From the NCBI GenBank assembly GCA_036310005.1, contig JAXJSP010000035.1:1-18804 (forward strand): a DNA stretch of 18,804 bases, read 5' to 3'. Below, piece after piece: positions 1 to 6,621 of the stretch. The position numbers were made by a program, and so were the translations under genes. Position 1 is the first letter of the stretch, and each line of letters starts with the position of its first letter. The notes beneath the pieces are model-generated. The model did not search any database. It was not told the DNA's origin and was given only the letters and a program-made list of their open reading frames with translations. This stretch comes from JAXJSP01 sp036310005. GTDB taxonomy: Bacteria > Bacillota > Clostridia > Oscillospirales > Acutalibacteraceae.

Positions 1-11
1 CTGTAAGTCTT

Positions 12-236
12 TTAATTATTGGCTTGTTCATAAGCTATCCTCTCAATTCTGTTCAATATCCTTTGCACATCGTCAAGGCTGTTCCCACTTATTACACGGA
101 TAAAGCTTGCATTTGGGCTTGCCTCAAGCTCGTCAACGGTGCATTGCTTTTCCACTCCGTCAAAGTCCGCAAGGATAACAAGCTTATCAGGTGCTATCTG
201 TTCAAGCTTTCTCAATCTTTCGATTATGCCCCTCAT
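12..236 (-). CDS. Small hypothetical protein of the satellite (74 aa)
   Basis: Function not recognised. Reading leftward from ATG at 236, the 74-residue product begins MRGIIERLRKLEQIAPDKLV and ends ERIAYEQANN. It alternates charged amphipathic helix with a short hydrophobic strand (KLVILADF) and has no evident membrane segment. I prefer ATG 236 because a purine-rich GAGGGGG lies just upstream. The frame is open back to an ATG at 293 (93 residues), and two more in-frame ATGs lie between. With the short start it overlaps the preceding 49-residue ORF by 35 bp. It is the last gene visible in the leftward operon. The overlap with another small ORF makes either one possibly spurious. Confidence 0.5.
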   Translation of the reverse strand: MRGIIERLRKLEQIAPDKLVILADFDGVEKQCTVDELEASPNASFIRVISGNSLDDVQRILNRIERIAYEQANN

Positions 237-351
237 CGTCTGCCCCCTCGTCATCTCCGAAAATTTCTCTTTCATACATTGAAATATCTTCAATTTCGAT
301 TATCTCGTCATTTTCCAACATTTCAAGGCGTTTCAAAATATCCTTTGCCAT
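202..351 (-). CDS. Tiny acidic hypothetical protein (49 aa)
   Basis: Not recognised. It is read leftward from ATG 351 to a TGA at 202-204 and encodes 49 residues beginning MAKDILKRLEMLENDE, followed by a strongly acidic middle (EIIEIEDIS, GDDEGADDEG). The ATG follows the stop codon of the upstream 53-residue gene with no gap (TAA then ATG), and a GAGGAC Shine-Dalgarno-like stretch lies six bases before the start, so translational coupling is likely. The N-terminus resembles that of the upstream neighbour (MNKDILKKLKEM), hinting at duplication or a shared interaction motif. Acidic tiny proteins in phages and satellites can be DNA mimics or adaptors, but nothing here proves that. Confidence 0.5.
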   Translation of the reverse strand: MAKDILKRLEMLENDEIIEIEDISMYEREIFGDDEGADDEGHNRKIEKA

Positions 352-513
352 TTAGTCCTCGCTTTCAAAATCGTGTATATTTCTGTTTGGCTGTGGGTTA
401 TCTATCAAGTATTGAATATACTCCAAAAACTCTTGATGTCGCTTTTCTGTTTCCTCGTCAATAAACTTTCGTTCTTTCATTTCCTTGAGCTTTTTCAATA
501 TGTCTTTATTCAT
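352..513 (-). CDS. Tiny charged hypothetical protein (53 aa)
   Basis: Not recognised. It is read leftward from ATG 513 (which shares bases with the TAA stop of the 217-residue gene, a TAATG junction) to TAA at 352-354. The 53-residue product starts MNKDILKKLKEMKERKFIDE and ends IHDFESED. It looks mostly helical and highly charged, with no membrane segment. The stop-start overlap on one side and the abutting stop-start on the other place it in a compact operon of small genes, which supports it being expressed. Its MNKDILKKLKEM N-terminus is similar to MAKDILKRLEML of the next gene. Confidence 0.55.
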   Translation of the reverse strand: MNKDILKKLKEMKERKFIDEETEKRHQEFLEYIQYLIDNPQPNRNIHDFESED

Positions 514-1166
514 TACTCACTCACCGTGATATAAACGCCCTCGCTCTGTTCTACCAACTCATTAAAAGTATTGTCATAATGATTATTATGTGCCATTGCT
601 TTTATTGTATCGGCTTTCAATCCCTCATTGCTCCAAAATACAAGTCTTTCCATTGGTTCACGGTATGGAATTTCAGCATTTTTCAAACTGTGTGCAAGTG
701 CTATCATCTCAATATTATCTTTACTTGCTCTTTCGTCAGCATATTTGCCAATAATACGGAGCATTGCAACATTGCCCTTAAAATCATCTGCAAGTGCCTT
801 TATTTCGTTATCAGATAAAATACCACTCTTTAACAGTTCAACTGTTGCAAGGTCTAATTTATCCCCTGTGGCTCTGTTATATCTACCGAATACATCATCA
901 GCTTCAGCAAGGATATTTTCAAAGTCCTTGTTTGCGGTGCTTCTCAATTCTTCAAGAGCGTTTCTGATTTCGCTTTGTTCTGCTTCGTGCTTTGCTCTTG
1001 CTTCCTTTTGCATTTGCTGATTGCTCCAACCTCGTGCAAGTTCCTTTTTCCATTCTTCCCCTTTGAGATTATAAAGTTCGTTTAGTCTTTCATACTCGGC
1101 TCTATGTACCTTGTATTTAGCATTGATTTTGTCTAAAAATTCCTTAACATTTCTATACTGTGCCAT
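513..1166 (-). CDS. Conserved-looking helical/coiled-coil satellite protein, unknown function (217 aa)
   Basis: Not recognised. The product begins MAQYRNVKEFLDKINAKYKV and its first half (about residues 15-95) is rich in E, K, R, Q and A with heptad-like spacing, suggesting long helices or a coiled coil. The second half (about 100-200) is a mixed helical domain with LLKSGILSDNEIKALADDF, a region reminiscent of small helical repeats. No signal peptide, membrane segment or Cys motif is seen. AAGGAGA lies about ten bases before the ATG. It follows the terS-like gene by 21 bp, a position where satellites often carry packaging or capsid-redirecting proteins. That role is only a guess from position; a scaffold-like or regulatory role is equally possible. 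Confidence 0.75.
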   Translation of the reverse strand: MAQYRNVKEFLDKINAKYKVHRAEYERLNELYNLKGEEWKKELARGWSNQQMQKEARAKHEAEQSEIRNALEELRSTANKDFENILAEADDVFGRYNRATGDKLDLATVELLKSGILSDNEIKALADDFKGNVAMLRIIGKYADERASKDNIEMIALAHSLKNAEIPYREPMERLVFWSNEGLKADTIKAMAHNNHYDNTFNELVEQSEGVYITVSE

Positions 1167-1187
1167 AGTTCAAAATCTCCTTATAAT

Positions 1188-1550
1188 TTAATTATTTATA
1201 CTTTTTTCAAGTTCTTCAATTCTTGAAATTATATCTGCCTGTTCGGTGTATTTCAGGCAATTTTGCAATATCAGAGCAGAGGCATTTAATCGCACCTGTG
1301 GAGCGGTGTCCGTATCTTCCATAATGCCCCTGATAGTGTCAACCGCCTTTGTCAATGTAGCCTGTAATGTATTGCAAGCCTCATTCAAAACAAGTGAACG
1401 CCTGCGGTCATATTCTGCCTTGAATGTTTCATCTGCAAGCCTGTTGTAAATTGTGGTACGGCTAACGCCTGAAATTTTCTCTGCCTCTGCTATGCTCCCA
1501 CAGGATAACAGAGCGGTCAAGATGTGTTCGTCTTTTGGTTTCAATTCCAT
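1188..1550 (-). CDS. Helix-turn-helix protein, small-terminase-like (120 aa)
   Basis: The N-terminal part (about residues 6-45) reads as a helix-turn-helix: DEHILTALLSCGSIAEAEKI then SGVSRTTIYNRLADETF, followed by a helical C-terminus (LVLNEACNTLQATLTKAVDT) ending in a short charged coil. This matches small HTH proteins of Bacillota phages (phBC6A51-type HTH proteins, small terminase-like proteins), in which an N-terminal HTH precedes an oligomerisation helix region. In satellites a TerS homologue redirects helper-phage packaging to the island DNA; no large subunit is visible here, as expected for a satellite. The start is supported by AGGGGTGA, which overlaps the stop codon of the upstream lipoprotein gene, implying coupled translation. 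It could instead be a plain transcription regulator. Confidence 0.7.
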   Translation of the reverse strand: MELKPKDEHILTALLSCGSIAEAEKISGVSRTTIYNRLADETFKAEYDRRRSLVLNEACNTLQATLTKAVDTIRGIMEDTDTAPQVRLNASALILQNCLKYTEQADIISRIEELEKSINN

Positions 1551-1554
1551 TCAA

Positions 1555-1887
1555 TCACCCCTTATTGTGTAAACTTTTTCGCTGATATGTAAAAATCTTG
1601 TTTGCCGTCTTGTCATATACTCGCAAGCCTGACGGAATAATCTCAATTTTTATTGTATCGGTGTCAACCGTTGTATAAGGCTCGGAAACACTTTCAGAAC
1701 GCTTTACACGGACGGAGCGGAAAGAGTATTCCTTATCTGCTACAAGGTCAGAAACAAGCGTTATATTGCCCTCTCGTGTGATTGTAACGCTATCAATCTG
1801 ATATAGTGTTTTCGGCTCATTGTTGCACCCTGCAAACAACATCAAACACACAGACACAAGCAACGCAAAAGCAATTTTACTTTTCAT
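1555..1887 (-). CDS. Small secreted lipoprotein carried by the element (110 aa)
   Basis: The product has a clear lipoprotein signal: MKSK, a hydrophobic stretch (IAFALLVSVCLMLF) and a lipobox AGC with the acceptor Cys at residue 21, followed by NNEPKT. The mature part of about 90 residues looks beta-rich (YQIDSVTITREGNITLV, TDTIKIEIIPSGLRVY) with no recognised catalytic motif. It would be anchored on the outer face of the cell membrane. GGGAGTG lies eight bases before the ATG, and the start overlaps the preceding 49-aa gene by 11 bp. Small phage- or satellite-encoded lipoproteins are known superinfection-exclusion factors in Gram-positive bacteria; that role is a guess here. Confidence 0.8.
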   Translation of the reverse strand: MKSKIAFALLVSVCLMLFAGCNNEPKTLYQIDSVTITREGNITLVSDLVADKEYSFRSVRVKRSESVSEPYTTVDTDTIKIEIIPSGLRVYDKTANKIFTYQRKSLHNKG

Positions 1888-2026
1888 CTGTATTCACTCC
1901 CTTTTTGAGTTCTCGTATTTCGGCTTTTAGTCGATTGATTTCTTTTCTTTGCTCATTCCATTTATGCTCCCATTGTTTGATTTTATCATTCAAAAGGTCT
2001 ATGAGCATTTTGTCATAGTCTGTCAT
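1877..2026 (-). CDS. Tiny coiled-coil hypothetical protein (49 aa)
   Basis: Read leftward from ATG 2026 to TAA at 1877-1879. The product starts MTDYDKMLIDLLNDKIKQWE and continues with a helical, heptad-like stretch (EQRKEINRLKAEIRELKKG), so it is probably a small coiled-coil protein. AGGTGA lies about six bases before the ATG and overlaps the stop codon of the upstream gene; the 3' end overlaps the lipoprotein start by 11 bp. The tight coupling on both sides supports it as a real gene. Similar tiny coiled-coil ORFs are common in Bacillota phages, without known function. Confidence 0.6.
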   Translation of the reverse strand: MTDYDKMLIDLLNDKIKQWEHKWNEQRKEINRLKAEIRELKKGVNTDEK

Positions 2027-2031
2027 CTTTT

Positions 2032-2244
2032 TCACCTCGCTAACATTTGGATTTGTTTATTATTCAAAAATTTTCGTTTGCGTATATAGTCAACGGCTTC
2101 ATCATATTCAGGAAAATAATGTCCGTTCCCTGCAAACTGTACGCACCATTCAGCATAATCAGGCGGTGAATAGTCTTGTATTCTTTGCAACCACACTATA
2201 CAGCCCTTATGCGTGCATATTTTCTCTTGTGATAGAATAACCAT
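2032..2244 (-). CDS. Small hypothetical protein (70 aa)
   Basis: Not recognised. From ATG 2244 the product is MVILSQEKICTHKGCIVWLQ followed by a region rich in Trp, Tyr and Asp and a helical C-terminus (EAVDYIRKRKFLNNKQ). Three Cys residues are present (two as CTHKGC), possibly a metal or disulfide site, but the spacing does not match a standard zinc ribbon. An in-frame ATG at 2289 would add 15 residues, but I reject it because AGAGGTGA sits right before ATG 2244 and the upstream stretch is occupied by the GTTAC iterons. It is the first gene after the candidate origin in the leftward operon. Confidence 0.6.
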   Translation of the reverse strand: MVILSQEKICTHKGCIVWLQRIQDYSPPDYAEWCVQFAGNGHYFPEYDEAVDYIRKRKFLNNKQIQMLAR

Positions 2245-2260
2245 TGTTTCACCTCTCTGT

Positions 2261-2380
2261 CGGTTACAGAGGTTACAAGAGTTACGCATTTTTCCATAGA
2301 GTATATAATCATAAATATATTATTTTATTTTTTATAGATACTCCATAGGATTTTACTGTAACGCCTGTAACCTGTAACCG
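2261..2380. other. Candidate replication origin: AT-rich core flanked by inverted GTTAC iterons
   Basis: Three GTTAC copies at 2263, 2272 and 2281 (9-bp steps) face three GTAAC copies at 2358, 2367 and 2374 in inverted orientation. The outermost copies form the inverted pair CGGTTACAG (2261-2269) and CTGTAACCG (2372-2380). Between them lies an almost purely A/T stretch (about 2300-2350), with an imperfect inner inverted repeat (CCATAGAGTAT at one side, ATACTCCATAGG at the other). The region abuts the 3' end of the primase/helicase gene. Known: staphylococcal pathogenicity islands have an origin of this type, iterons on both sides of an AT-rich core next to the Rep gene. Inference: this is the element's origin, recognised by the 688-aa protein. 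A regulatory site for the downstream operon is the alternative. Confidence 0.55.
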
Positions 2381-2384
2381 TATA

Positions 2385-4451
2385 TTAAATATGATGGACA
2401 AAATTATAATTGCGTTTCGGTAACACTCTCAATCTTTGGGTTTTGCCGTCAATCTTTCGGATTTCTGCGTTATATCCCATTTTATCAAGCACTTTTCCGA
2501 TTTGTGCAGAGGAATAGGCTCTGAGTTCATCGGAGTATAACTGCTTAAAATCTGTAACGGTCATATATAACCACTCGATTTTATACCTTGCATTATCGGA
2601 TTGATTGAGAATGTCCTCAATTTCGTTTTCGCCTTTGAGTTTCTTTTCGTGATTGGCGTTTCTCTCTGCAAGTTGCTTTTGTTCAGCCTGTGTCAATCTA
2701 AAGCCTTGAATATCATTCAATGCCATTTGCTCGATTTGTTTCCACAACTGCACAGCGTTAAAATCACGCAAGCGGTCAAGGTCGATTTTATCAATTCTAA
2801 CCGTGAGAAAACGCCTGTTTCCTGTGTTATCTATAAGAAATTCATCACTATTACAAGTACCACAAAGGCTTGTCCGTCTTAAAGCTCGGATATTATCCCT
2901 GCCGTATGGTCTGCGGTATTCGTCAACTGAATTTGTGATAAATGCTTTCAGGCGTTCAATGTCGCTTCTAAATGTGCTTTCGATTTCGCCCATTTCAGCT
3001 ATCCAACAGGACAGAGCTTTTATATAACTGTCCTTATCTCTAAAATCAATACAAACACCCTCTTTGAAAAACTGCGGTTTTAGTGCTAACTTTCGGAAAA
3101 GAGAGGTTTTGCCAATTCCTTGTTTACCTGTGATTACAAGAACGCCATCTGCTCCGAATGGCTCTGTTTCATCGTTATGTAACAGGGAGATACTTTGCCA
3201 TAACCATTTTTTAATAAGTGTACGGCTTAATTCGTCATCATCGGCAATATGTAGAATAGAATACAATTCCGAAAGATAATCCCTGCCGTCATATTCATAA
3301 GAGTTCAGCAACTCAATCACAGGATTGTATCTGTTACGGCTTGCCACTATGTCAAGGTATGCGGATATAATTTGCATATTGCACCGCTTGAAATTATCCT
3401 GTAATTCACTATACAAAATTGCAGATATATTAGAATGTAAACGCTCTTGACTTTCGTTCTGCATACCATCAATGTCAATAAGCTGTGTAACATCATTTAA
3501 TCGTACTGTAACGCCATTTTCGGTCAGGTAGTCTGATAATACTTCAGGTGTAAATAATTCGCCTGTATCGTCTTTTAGAGGCTCTTTTTTAGGTCTGCCT
3601 CTGCCTTTATAATACTCGCCCCCACACAGAGCAACTGCCTTTGATATTGTTGCTTCTCGATAGTCTGCACGCTCCCATTTTTGACGGTATAAAGCACTAC
3701 CTCGAAAAGCTGTATCAATGGCGTTTGTATCACCTTGCAAATAAAATGCAAGTATATTGCAAAGAGATATATCAGCGGAGCTTTCATCGTTGTTATATGC
3801 CGATATATCACCCCTATCATACAATGCAATAAACTTTGCACCGGTCTTTGATTTTCTTGCTACATCAAGGATATTTTTGCTCAATCGTTCATCACCTTTA
3901 TACATATACTTTTCGATGAAATATAGGATTTCTTCGGTCTTATCTGTTATTGTGTCGGTGTCAGATACTCTATCACCTGTAAATGTAAAATATCTGTTTG
4001 TTAATCCGCTGAAATAACATTCAAGCCCATTTTTCGGATTTTTTTGATAATACTTTGTATCAAGTTTTTCCGCTCCGTTCTTGTTTGTGGTCTTGGGTAT
4101 TCTTGACATATCGCACCTAAACAGGATATGAAAACCGTTTCCGCTTGGGCTTCTTTCGATATATGTACCCTCAAACAGTTTCAGTATTTCATCTTGGAGC
4201 GGATTTGCCTGTGTGTGTCCGTCTGTTCCGTCAATATCAATTCCACAAATACCATTTGCAAACACAAAACCAATACCGCTATACTTGGGCTTTGCTTTTT
4301 CTGATACAGAATAATCATTCCAAGTTGATGGTAAATCGGTCTTTGCTTTACCGCCTGTTTTTGCGTTATATGGTATTTTTGTCGGTCTGCCGTCTTTGTC
4401 GGTTTCATAACGCCAACATAACCACACACTTTGAGTTTTTAGGTTATTCAA
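2385..4451 (-). CDS. Primase-polymerase fused to a VapE/D5-like helicase (satellite replication protein)
   Basis: Predicted replication initiator, 688 residues. The N-terminal part carries archaeo-eukaryotic primase-type motifs: GIDIDG (about 69-74; metal-binding Asp pair) and SPSGNGFHILF (about 102-112; conserved His), as in NrS-1-type phage primase-polymerases and prim-pol domains of satellites. The C-terminal half is a VapE/SF3-like ATPase with Walker A GKQGIGKTS at about 437-445 and a Walker B-like CWIAEMGEIE at about 480-490. A short helical C-terminal domain follows. It would synthesise primers and unwind the element's DNA at the adjacent origin. The start is TTG at 4451, supported by GGCGGTGA six bases upstream; no ATG is near. 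It follows the excisionase-like gene by 14 bp and shares its promoter. Confidence 0.9.
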   Translation of the reverse strand: MNNLKTQSVWLCWRYETDKDGRPTKIPYNAKTGGKAKTDLPSTWNDYSVSEKAKPKYSGIGFVFANGICGIDIDGTDGHTQANPLQDEILKLFEGTYIERSPSGNGFHILFRCDMSRIPKTTNKNGAEKLDTKYYQKNPKNGLECYFSGLTNRYFTFTGDRVSDTDTITDKTEEILYFIEKYMYKGDERLSKNILDVARKSKTGAKFIALYDRGDISAYNNDESSADISLCNILAFYLQGDTNAIDTAFRGSALYRQKWERADYREATISKAVALCGGEYYKGRGRPKKEPLKDDTGELFTPEVLSDYLTENGVTVRLNDVTQLIDIDGMQNESQERLHSNISAILYSELQDNFKRCNMQIISAYLDIVASRNRYNPVIELLNSYEYDGRDYLSELYSILHIADDDELSRTLIKKWLWQSISLLHNDETEPFGADGVLVITGKQGIGKTSLFRKLALKPQFFKEGVCIDFRDKDSYIKALSCWIAEMGEIESTFRSDIERLKAFITNSVDEYRRPYGRDNIRALRRTSLCGTCNSDEFLIDNTGNRRFLTVRIDKIDLDRLRDFNAVQLWKQIEQMALNDIQGFRLTQAEQKQLAERNANHEKKLKGENEIEDILNQSDNARYKIEWLYMTVTDFKQLYSDELRAYSSAQIGKVLDKMGYNAEIRKIDGKTQRLRVLPKRNYNFVHHI

Positions 4452-4465
4452 TAACTATCACCGCC

Positions 4466-4654
4466 TTACTGCGTAACGGTTAAGCTCTGCAACATTTCAA
4501 CGGTCTTTTCATAATTGATTAGTGCCTTTTTTCCGATATAGAGAACAGGCAACTTGTTTTGTTTTACCATCAATCTGATTGCGTGTTCTGTGAGTATTCC
4601 TGTTTTCGCAAGCTCTCTCACCGTCATCATTGTTACTTTGTTTTCCTGTGTCAT
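4466..4654 (-). CDS. Excisionase-like small DNA-binding protein (62 aa)
   Basis: The product MTQENKVTMMTVRELAKTGI continues with LTEHAIRLMVKQNKLPVLYI and GKKALINYEKTVEML. This is the winged-helix/MerR-like fold of small excisionases: an N-terminal helix-turn-helix, then K-LP-x-x-x-I-G as the wing. It probably directs excision together with the integrase, and may also act as a regulator. AAGGAGAA lies seven bases before ATG 4654. It is the first gene after the leftward promoter, followed closely by the replication gene. Its position divergent to the repressor matches xis (or an early activator) in satellites. Confidence 0.75.
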   Translation of the reverse strand: MTQENKVTMMTVRELAKTGILTEHAIRLMVKQNKLPVLYIGKKALINYEKTVEMLQSLTVTQ

Positions 4655-4705
4655 TGTTTATTCTCCTTATAAAGTATTTTTTCGTAAGAAATTGTCGACT
4701 ATCTC

Positions 4706-4734
4706 TTGACATCGTGTAACTTATGTGTTACAAT
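4706..4734 (+). promoter_or_regulatory. Rightward repressor-integrase promoter
   Basis: TTGACA (4706-4711), 17 bp, TACAAT (4729-4734): near-consensus sigma-A promoter for the repressor and integrase. The spacer and -10 are covered by the inverted repeat TGTAACTTATGTGTTACA (4715-4732), so a protein bound there would block this promoter. This suggests autoregulation by the repressor. Confidence 0.7.
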
Positions 4735-4797
4735 CATATTATAATGTAACATCGTTGAAAAATCAATAGTTTTGTTACATAAAATTAGCCGTGTAAC
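4715..4797. promoter_or_regulatory. Operator cluster: five TGTAAC/GTTACA sites
   Basis: TGTAAC occurs at 4715, 4745 and 4792, and its complement GTTACA at 4727 and 4774, five copies in 83 bp covering both promoters. The first two form a symmetric TGTAAC-N6-GTTACA operator. The repressor encoded just to the right is the obvious candidate ligand. The same hexamer recurs in the candidate origin at 2263-2378. Confidence 0.6.
4738..4766 (-). promoter_or_regulatory. Leftward early promoter of the satellite operon
   Basis: On the minus strand TTGATT (4766-4761) and TATAAT (4743-4738) are separated by 17 bp. It would start at about 4731 and transcribe the excisionase-like gene, the replication gene and everything leftward. 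A TGTAAC site (4745-4750) lies in its spacer, and others flank it. Its -10 faces the -10 of the repressor promoter with only 3 bp between. Confidence 0.65.
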
Positions 4798-4825
4798 AAA
4801 CAAGGCACAAAAGGAGATTTGAAAA

Positions 4826-5479
4826 ATGAATTGTAACGGTACAGACTTAAAATCAATCGGCAAGAGAATAAAAGAGGTAAGAGAAAATCGAAAAATGAAA
4901 CAAGAGGAATTGGCAGAACAATTATTCTGTAAGCGTGAAGTGATTTCTTATTACGAAAACGGAAACAGAGATATAAAAACTGATACACTAATAAGGTTAT
5001 CGGAAATTTTAGGTGTAACAACAGATTATCTGCTTGGTTTAAGTAAAGCAGAAACAAAGGATATTGAAGTTGCAAGTATTTGTGATTATACAGGTCTTTC
5101 AGAACGGTCAATAGATAACCTTAATACATATAAGAAATATCCTGATATTATTGAATTTATTGATACCATCATTGCAAACTCTAATATTTTCACAAACTTA
5201 TCACACTATGCAAGTGAATATTTTGATAGTTTACGCCGTTGTAAAGAATTAAAAGAAAAATACCCTGACCATCTTATAGAAAGCCCACACATTCATTTAC
5301 CTACCAACACAGAAACATTTTCTATTGACGAAAAGCACGAGGCAGAGGAAAGAGAGTTGCACGGCATTTATAGAAATGAGGTTGAGAATGTTCAACCGTT
5401 GCAGTTATATAAATTACAAAACTTTTTTATGGATTTTATAAAAGATTACGGAGAGGCAATATTAAAGGACGGTGAGTGA
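4826..5479 (+). CDS. XRE-family cI/Stl-like repressor of the element (217 aa)
   Basis: Residues about 10-68 are a classic XRE helix-turn-helix: IGKRIKEVRENRKMKQEELA, then REVISYYENGNRDIKTDTLI and the end LGVTTDYLLG. The C-terminal part (about 75-217) is helical and charged, with no Ser-Lys dyad or Ala-Gly cleavage site of a LexA/S24-type repressor. Release therefore probably does not use RecA-driven self-cleavage. In satellites, Stl repressors are released by binding a helper-phage protein, which fits but is not shown. AAGGAG precedes ATG 4826. The gene overlaps or abuts the integrase (its TGA is 5477-5479), so the two are co-transcribed from the promoter at 4706. It could equally be an ordinary prophage repressor. 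Confidence 0.9.
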   Translation: MNCNGTDLKSIGKRIKEVRENRKMKQEELAEQLFCKREVISYYENGNRDIKTDTLIRLSEILGVTTDYLLGLSKAETKDIEVASICDYTGLSERSIDNLNTYKKYPDIIEFIDTIIANSNIFTNLSHYASEYFDSLRRCKELKEKYPDHLIESPHIHLPTNTETFSIDEKHEAEERELHGIYRNEVENVQPLQLYKLQNFFMDFIKDYGEAILKDGE

Positions 5480-5481
5480 AA

Positions 5482-6621
5482 TTGGCAACAATAAATAAGC
5501 GTGGAAATACTTTTCAGATAGTTGTTTCTCTCGGTCTTGATGTGAACGGAAAGAAAATCAGAAAAACAACCACATACAAACCGCCTGAAAATACCACACC
5601 GAAAAAGGCTGAAAAGCTCGCACAGGAATTTGCAGTTGAATTTGAGCGTAAATGTAGAGGGCTGTCCTCGTTAAATGAAAATATGCGGTTTTCTGAAATG
5701 GCTGAATGGTTTATTGATAACTACGCAAAAAACAAGTTAAAGCCGATAACCGCCTACAACTACGAAAAGCAAATAAAAAACAATTTGCTCCCTGAATTAG
5801 GAAACATCAAACTTAAAGATTTTACACCTGCAAAGATTACAGCATTTTTCAAGACTCGCACTTATCAGCCTGCAACTTGTCGCAAAGTATATGTTATTTT
5901 GCAAAGTGTTTTTGCTCGTGCTGTGGAGCAAGGTTTCATCAAAGAAACGCCCTGCACAAAGGCGGTTATATTACCAAAAGCAGAAACGGCAAAAGAAAAA
6001 AAGCCTTTTCTTGACGAAAATCAAGCAAAGGACTTGTTAAAAATGGTTGAGGATAACACACAATTCAACCGCATTATAAAAGTATTGTTATTTACAGGTA
6101 TGCGTTCAGGTGAGTGCTTGGCTCTGCGTTGGCAAGATATAGACTTTGAAAACAAGACAATACACATTGAAAACACTTTAACAGATGTTGGCGGTAAACA
6201 TTGGCTTCAACCGCCTAAAACAGCAACAAGTAACAGATATATTGCTTTATCTGATATTTTGGCTGATATATTCAGAGAACAGAAAAAGTATAATGATGAA
6301 AAGTTGAGCAAACTCGGAAAATTATATACTTATCCTGAAATGGTATTTACAACAGAGAGCGGAAATTTTGTTGATAGGTCAGGACTCAACACACAATTCA
6401 GACGATTTGTAAAAGGTACAGACTTTGACTTTATCACTTTGCATAGTTTACGCCATTGCAACGCAACACTTTTGATAAACAGCGGTATTGACTTAAAAAT
6501 TGTAAGTGAGTTGCTCGGTCATTCAGATGTATCAACAACAGCGAATGTTTACGCTGATGTCCTGAAAAGCTCAAAGGCAAAAGTAGCAGACTTGATTTCC
6601 CTGAAATTACAGAACGATTGA
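5482..6621 (+). CDS. int: Tyrosine-recombinase integrase
   Basis: Catalyses site-specific integration and excision of the element. An N-terminal arm-binding region (MATINKRGNTF then IVVSLGLDVNGKK) and a SAM-like core-binding domain (about 60-165) precede the catalytic domain with all expected residues: Arg208 in GMRSGECLALRW, His321/Arg324 in HSLRHCNATLL, His347 in LLGHSD and the nucleophile Tyr357 in NVYADV. Length (379 aa) is normal. I chose TTG 5482, preceded by GGTGAG at five bases and giving the typical MATI-KRGN start; a GTG at 5476 (two residues longer, overlapping the repressor stop) is the alternative. It is the last gene of the repressor operon and sits next to the attachment-site region. 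Confidence 0.93.
   Translation: MATINKRGNTFQIVVSLGLDVNGKKIRKTTTYKPPENTTPKKAEKLAQEFAVEFERKCRGLSSLNENMRFSEMAEWFIDNYAKNKLKPITAYNYEKQIKNNLLPELGNIKLKDFTPAKITAFFKTRTYQPATCRKVYVILQSVFARAVEQGFIKETPCTKAVILPKAETAKEKKPFLDENQAKDLLKMVEDNTQFNRIIKVLLFTGMRSGECLALRWQDIDFENKTIHIENTLTDVGGKHWLQPPKTATSNRYIALSDILADIFREQKKYNDEKLSKLGKLYTYPEMVFTTESGNFVDRSGLNTQFRRFVKGTDFDFITLHSLRHCNATLLINSGIDLKIVSELLGHSDVSTTANVYADVLKSSKAKVADLISLKLQND

Noticed and set aside
24..464. Open rightward frame of 146 codons
   Set aside because: It lies opposite four leftward small genes with good ribosome sites and stop-start coupling, and it has no ribosome site or family-like pattern.
3575..3841. Open frames inside the replication gene, both strands (for example 3575-3841 and 4145-4483)
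   Set aside because: They are frame shadows of the 688-aa primase/helicase, whose motifs fix the coding frame.
4715..4797. CRISPR-like repeats
   Set aside because: Copies are only 6 bp, irregularly spaced and in both orientations; they read as operator sites.
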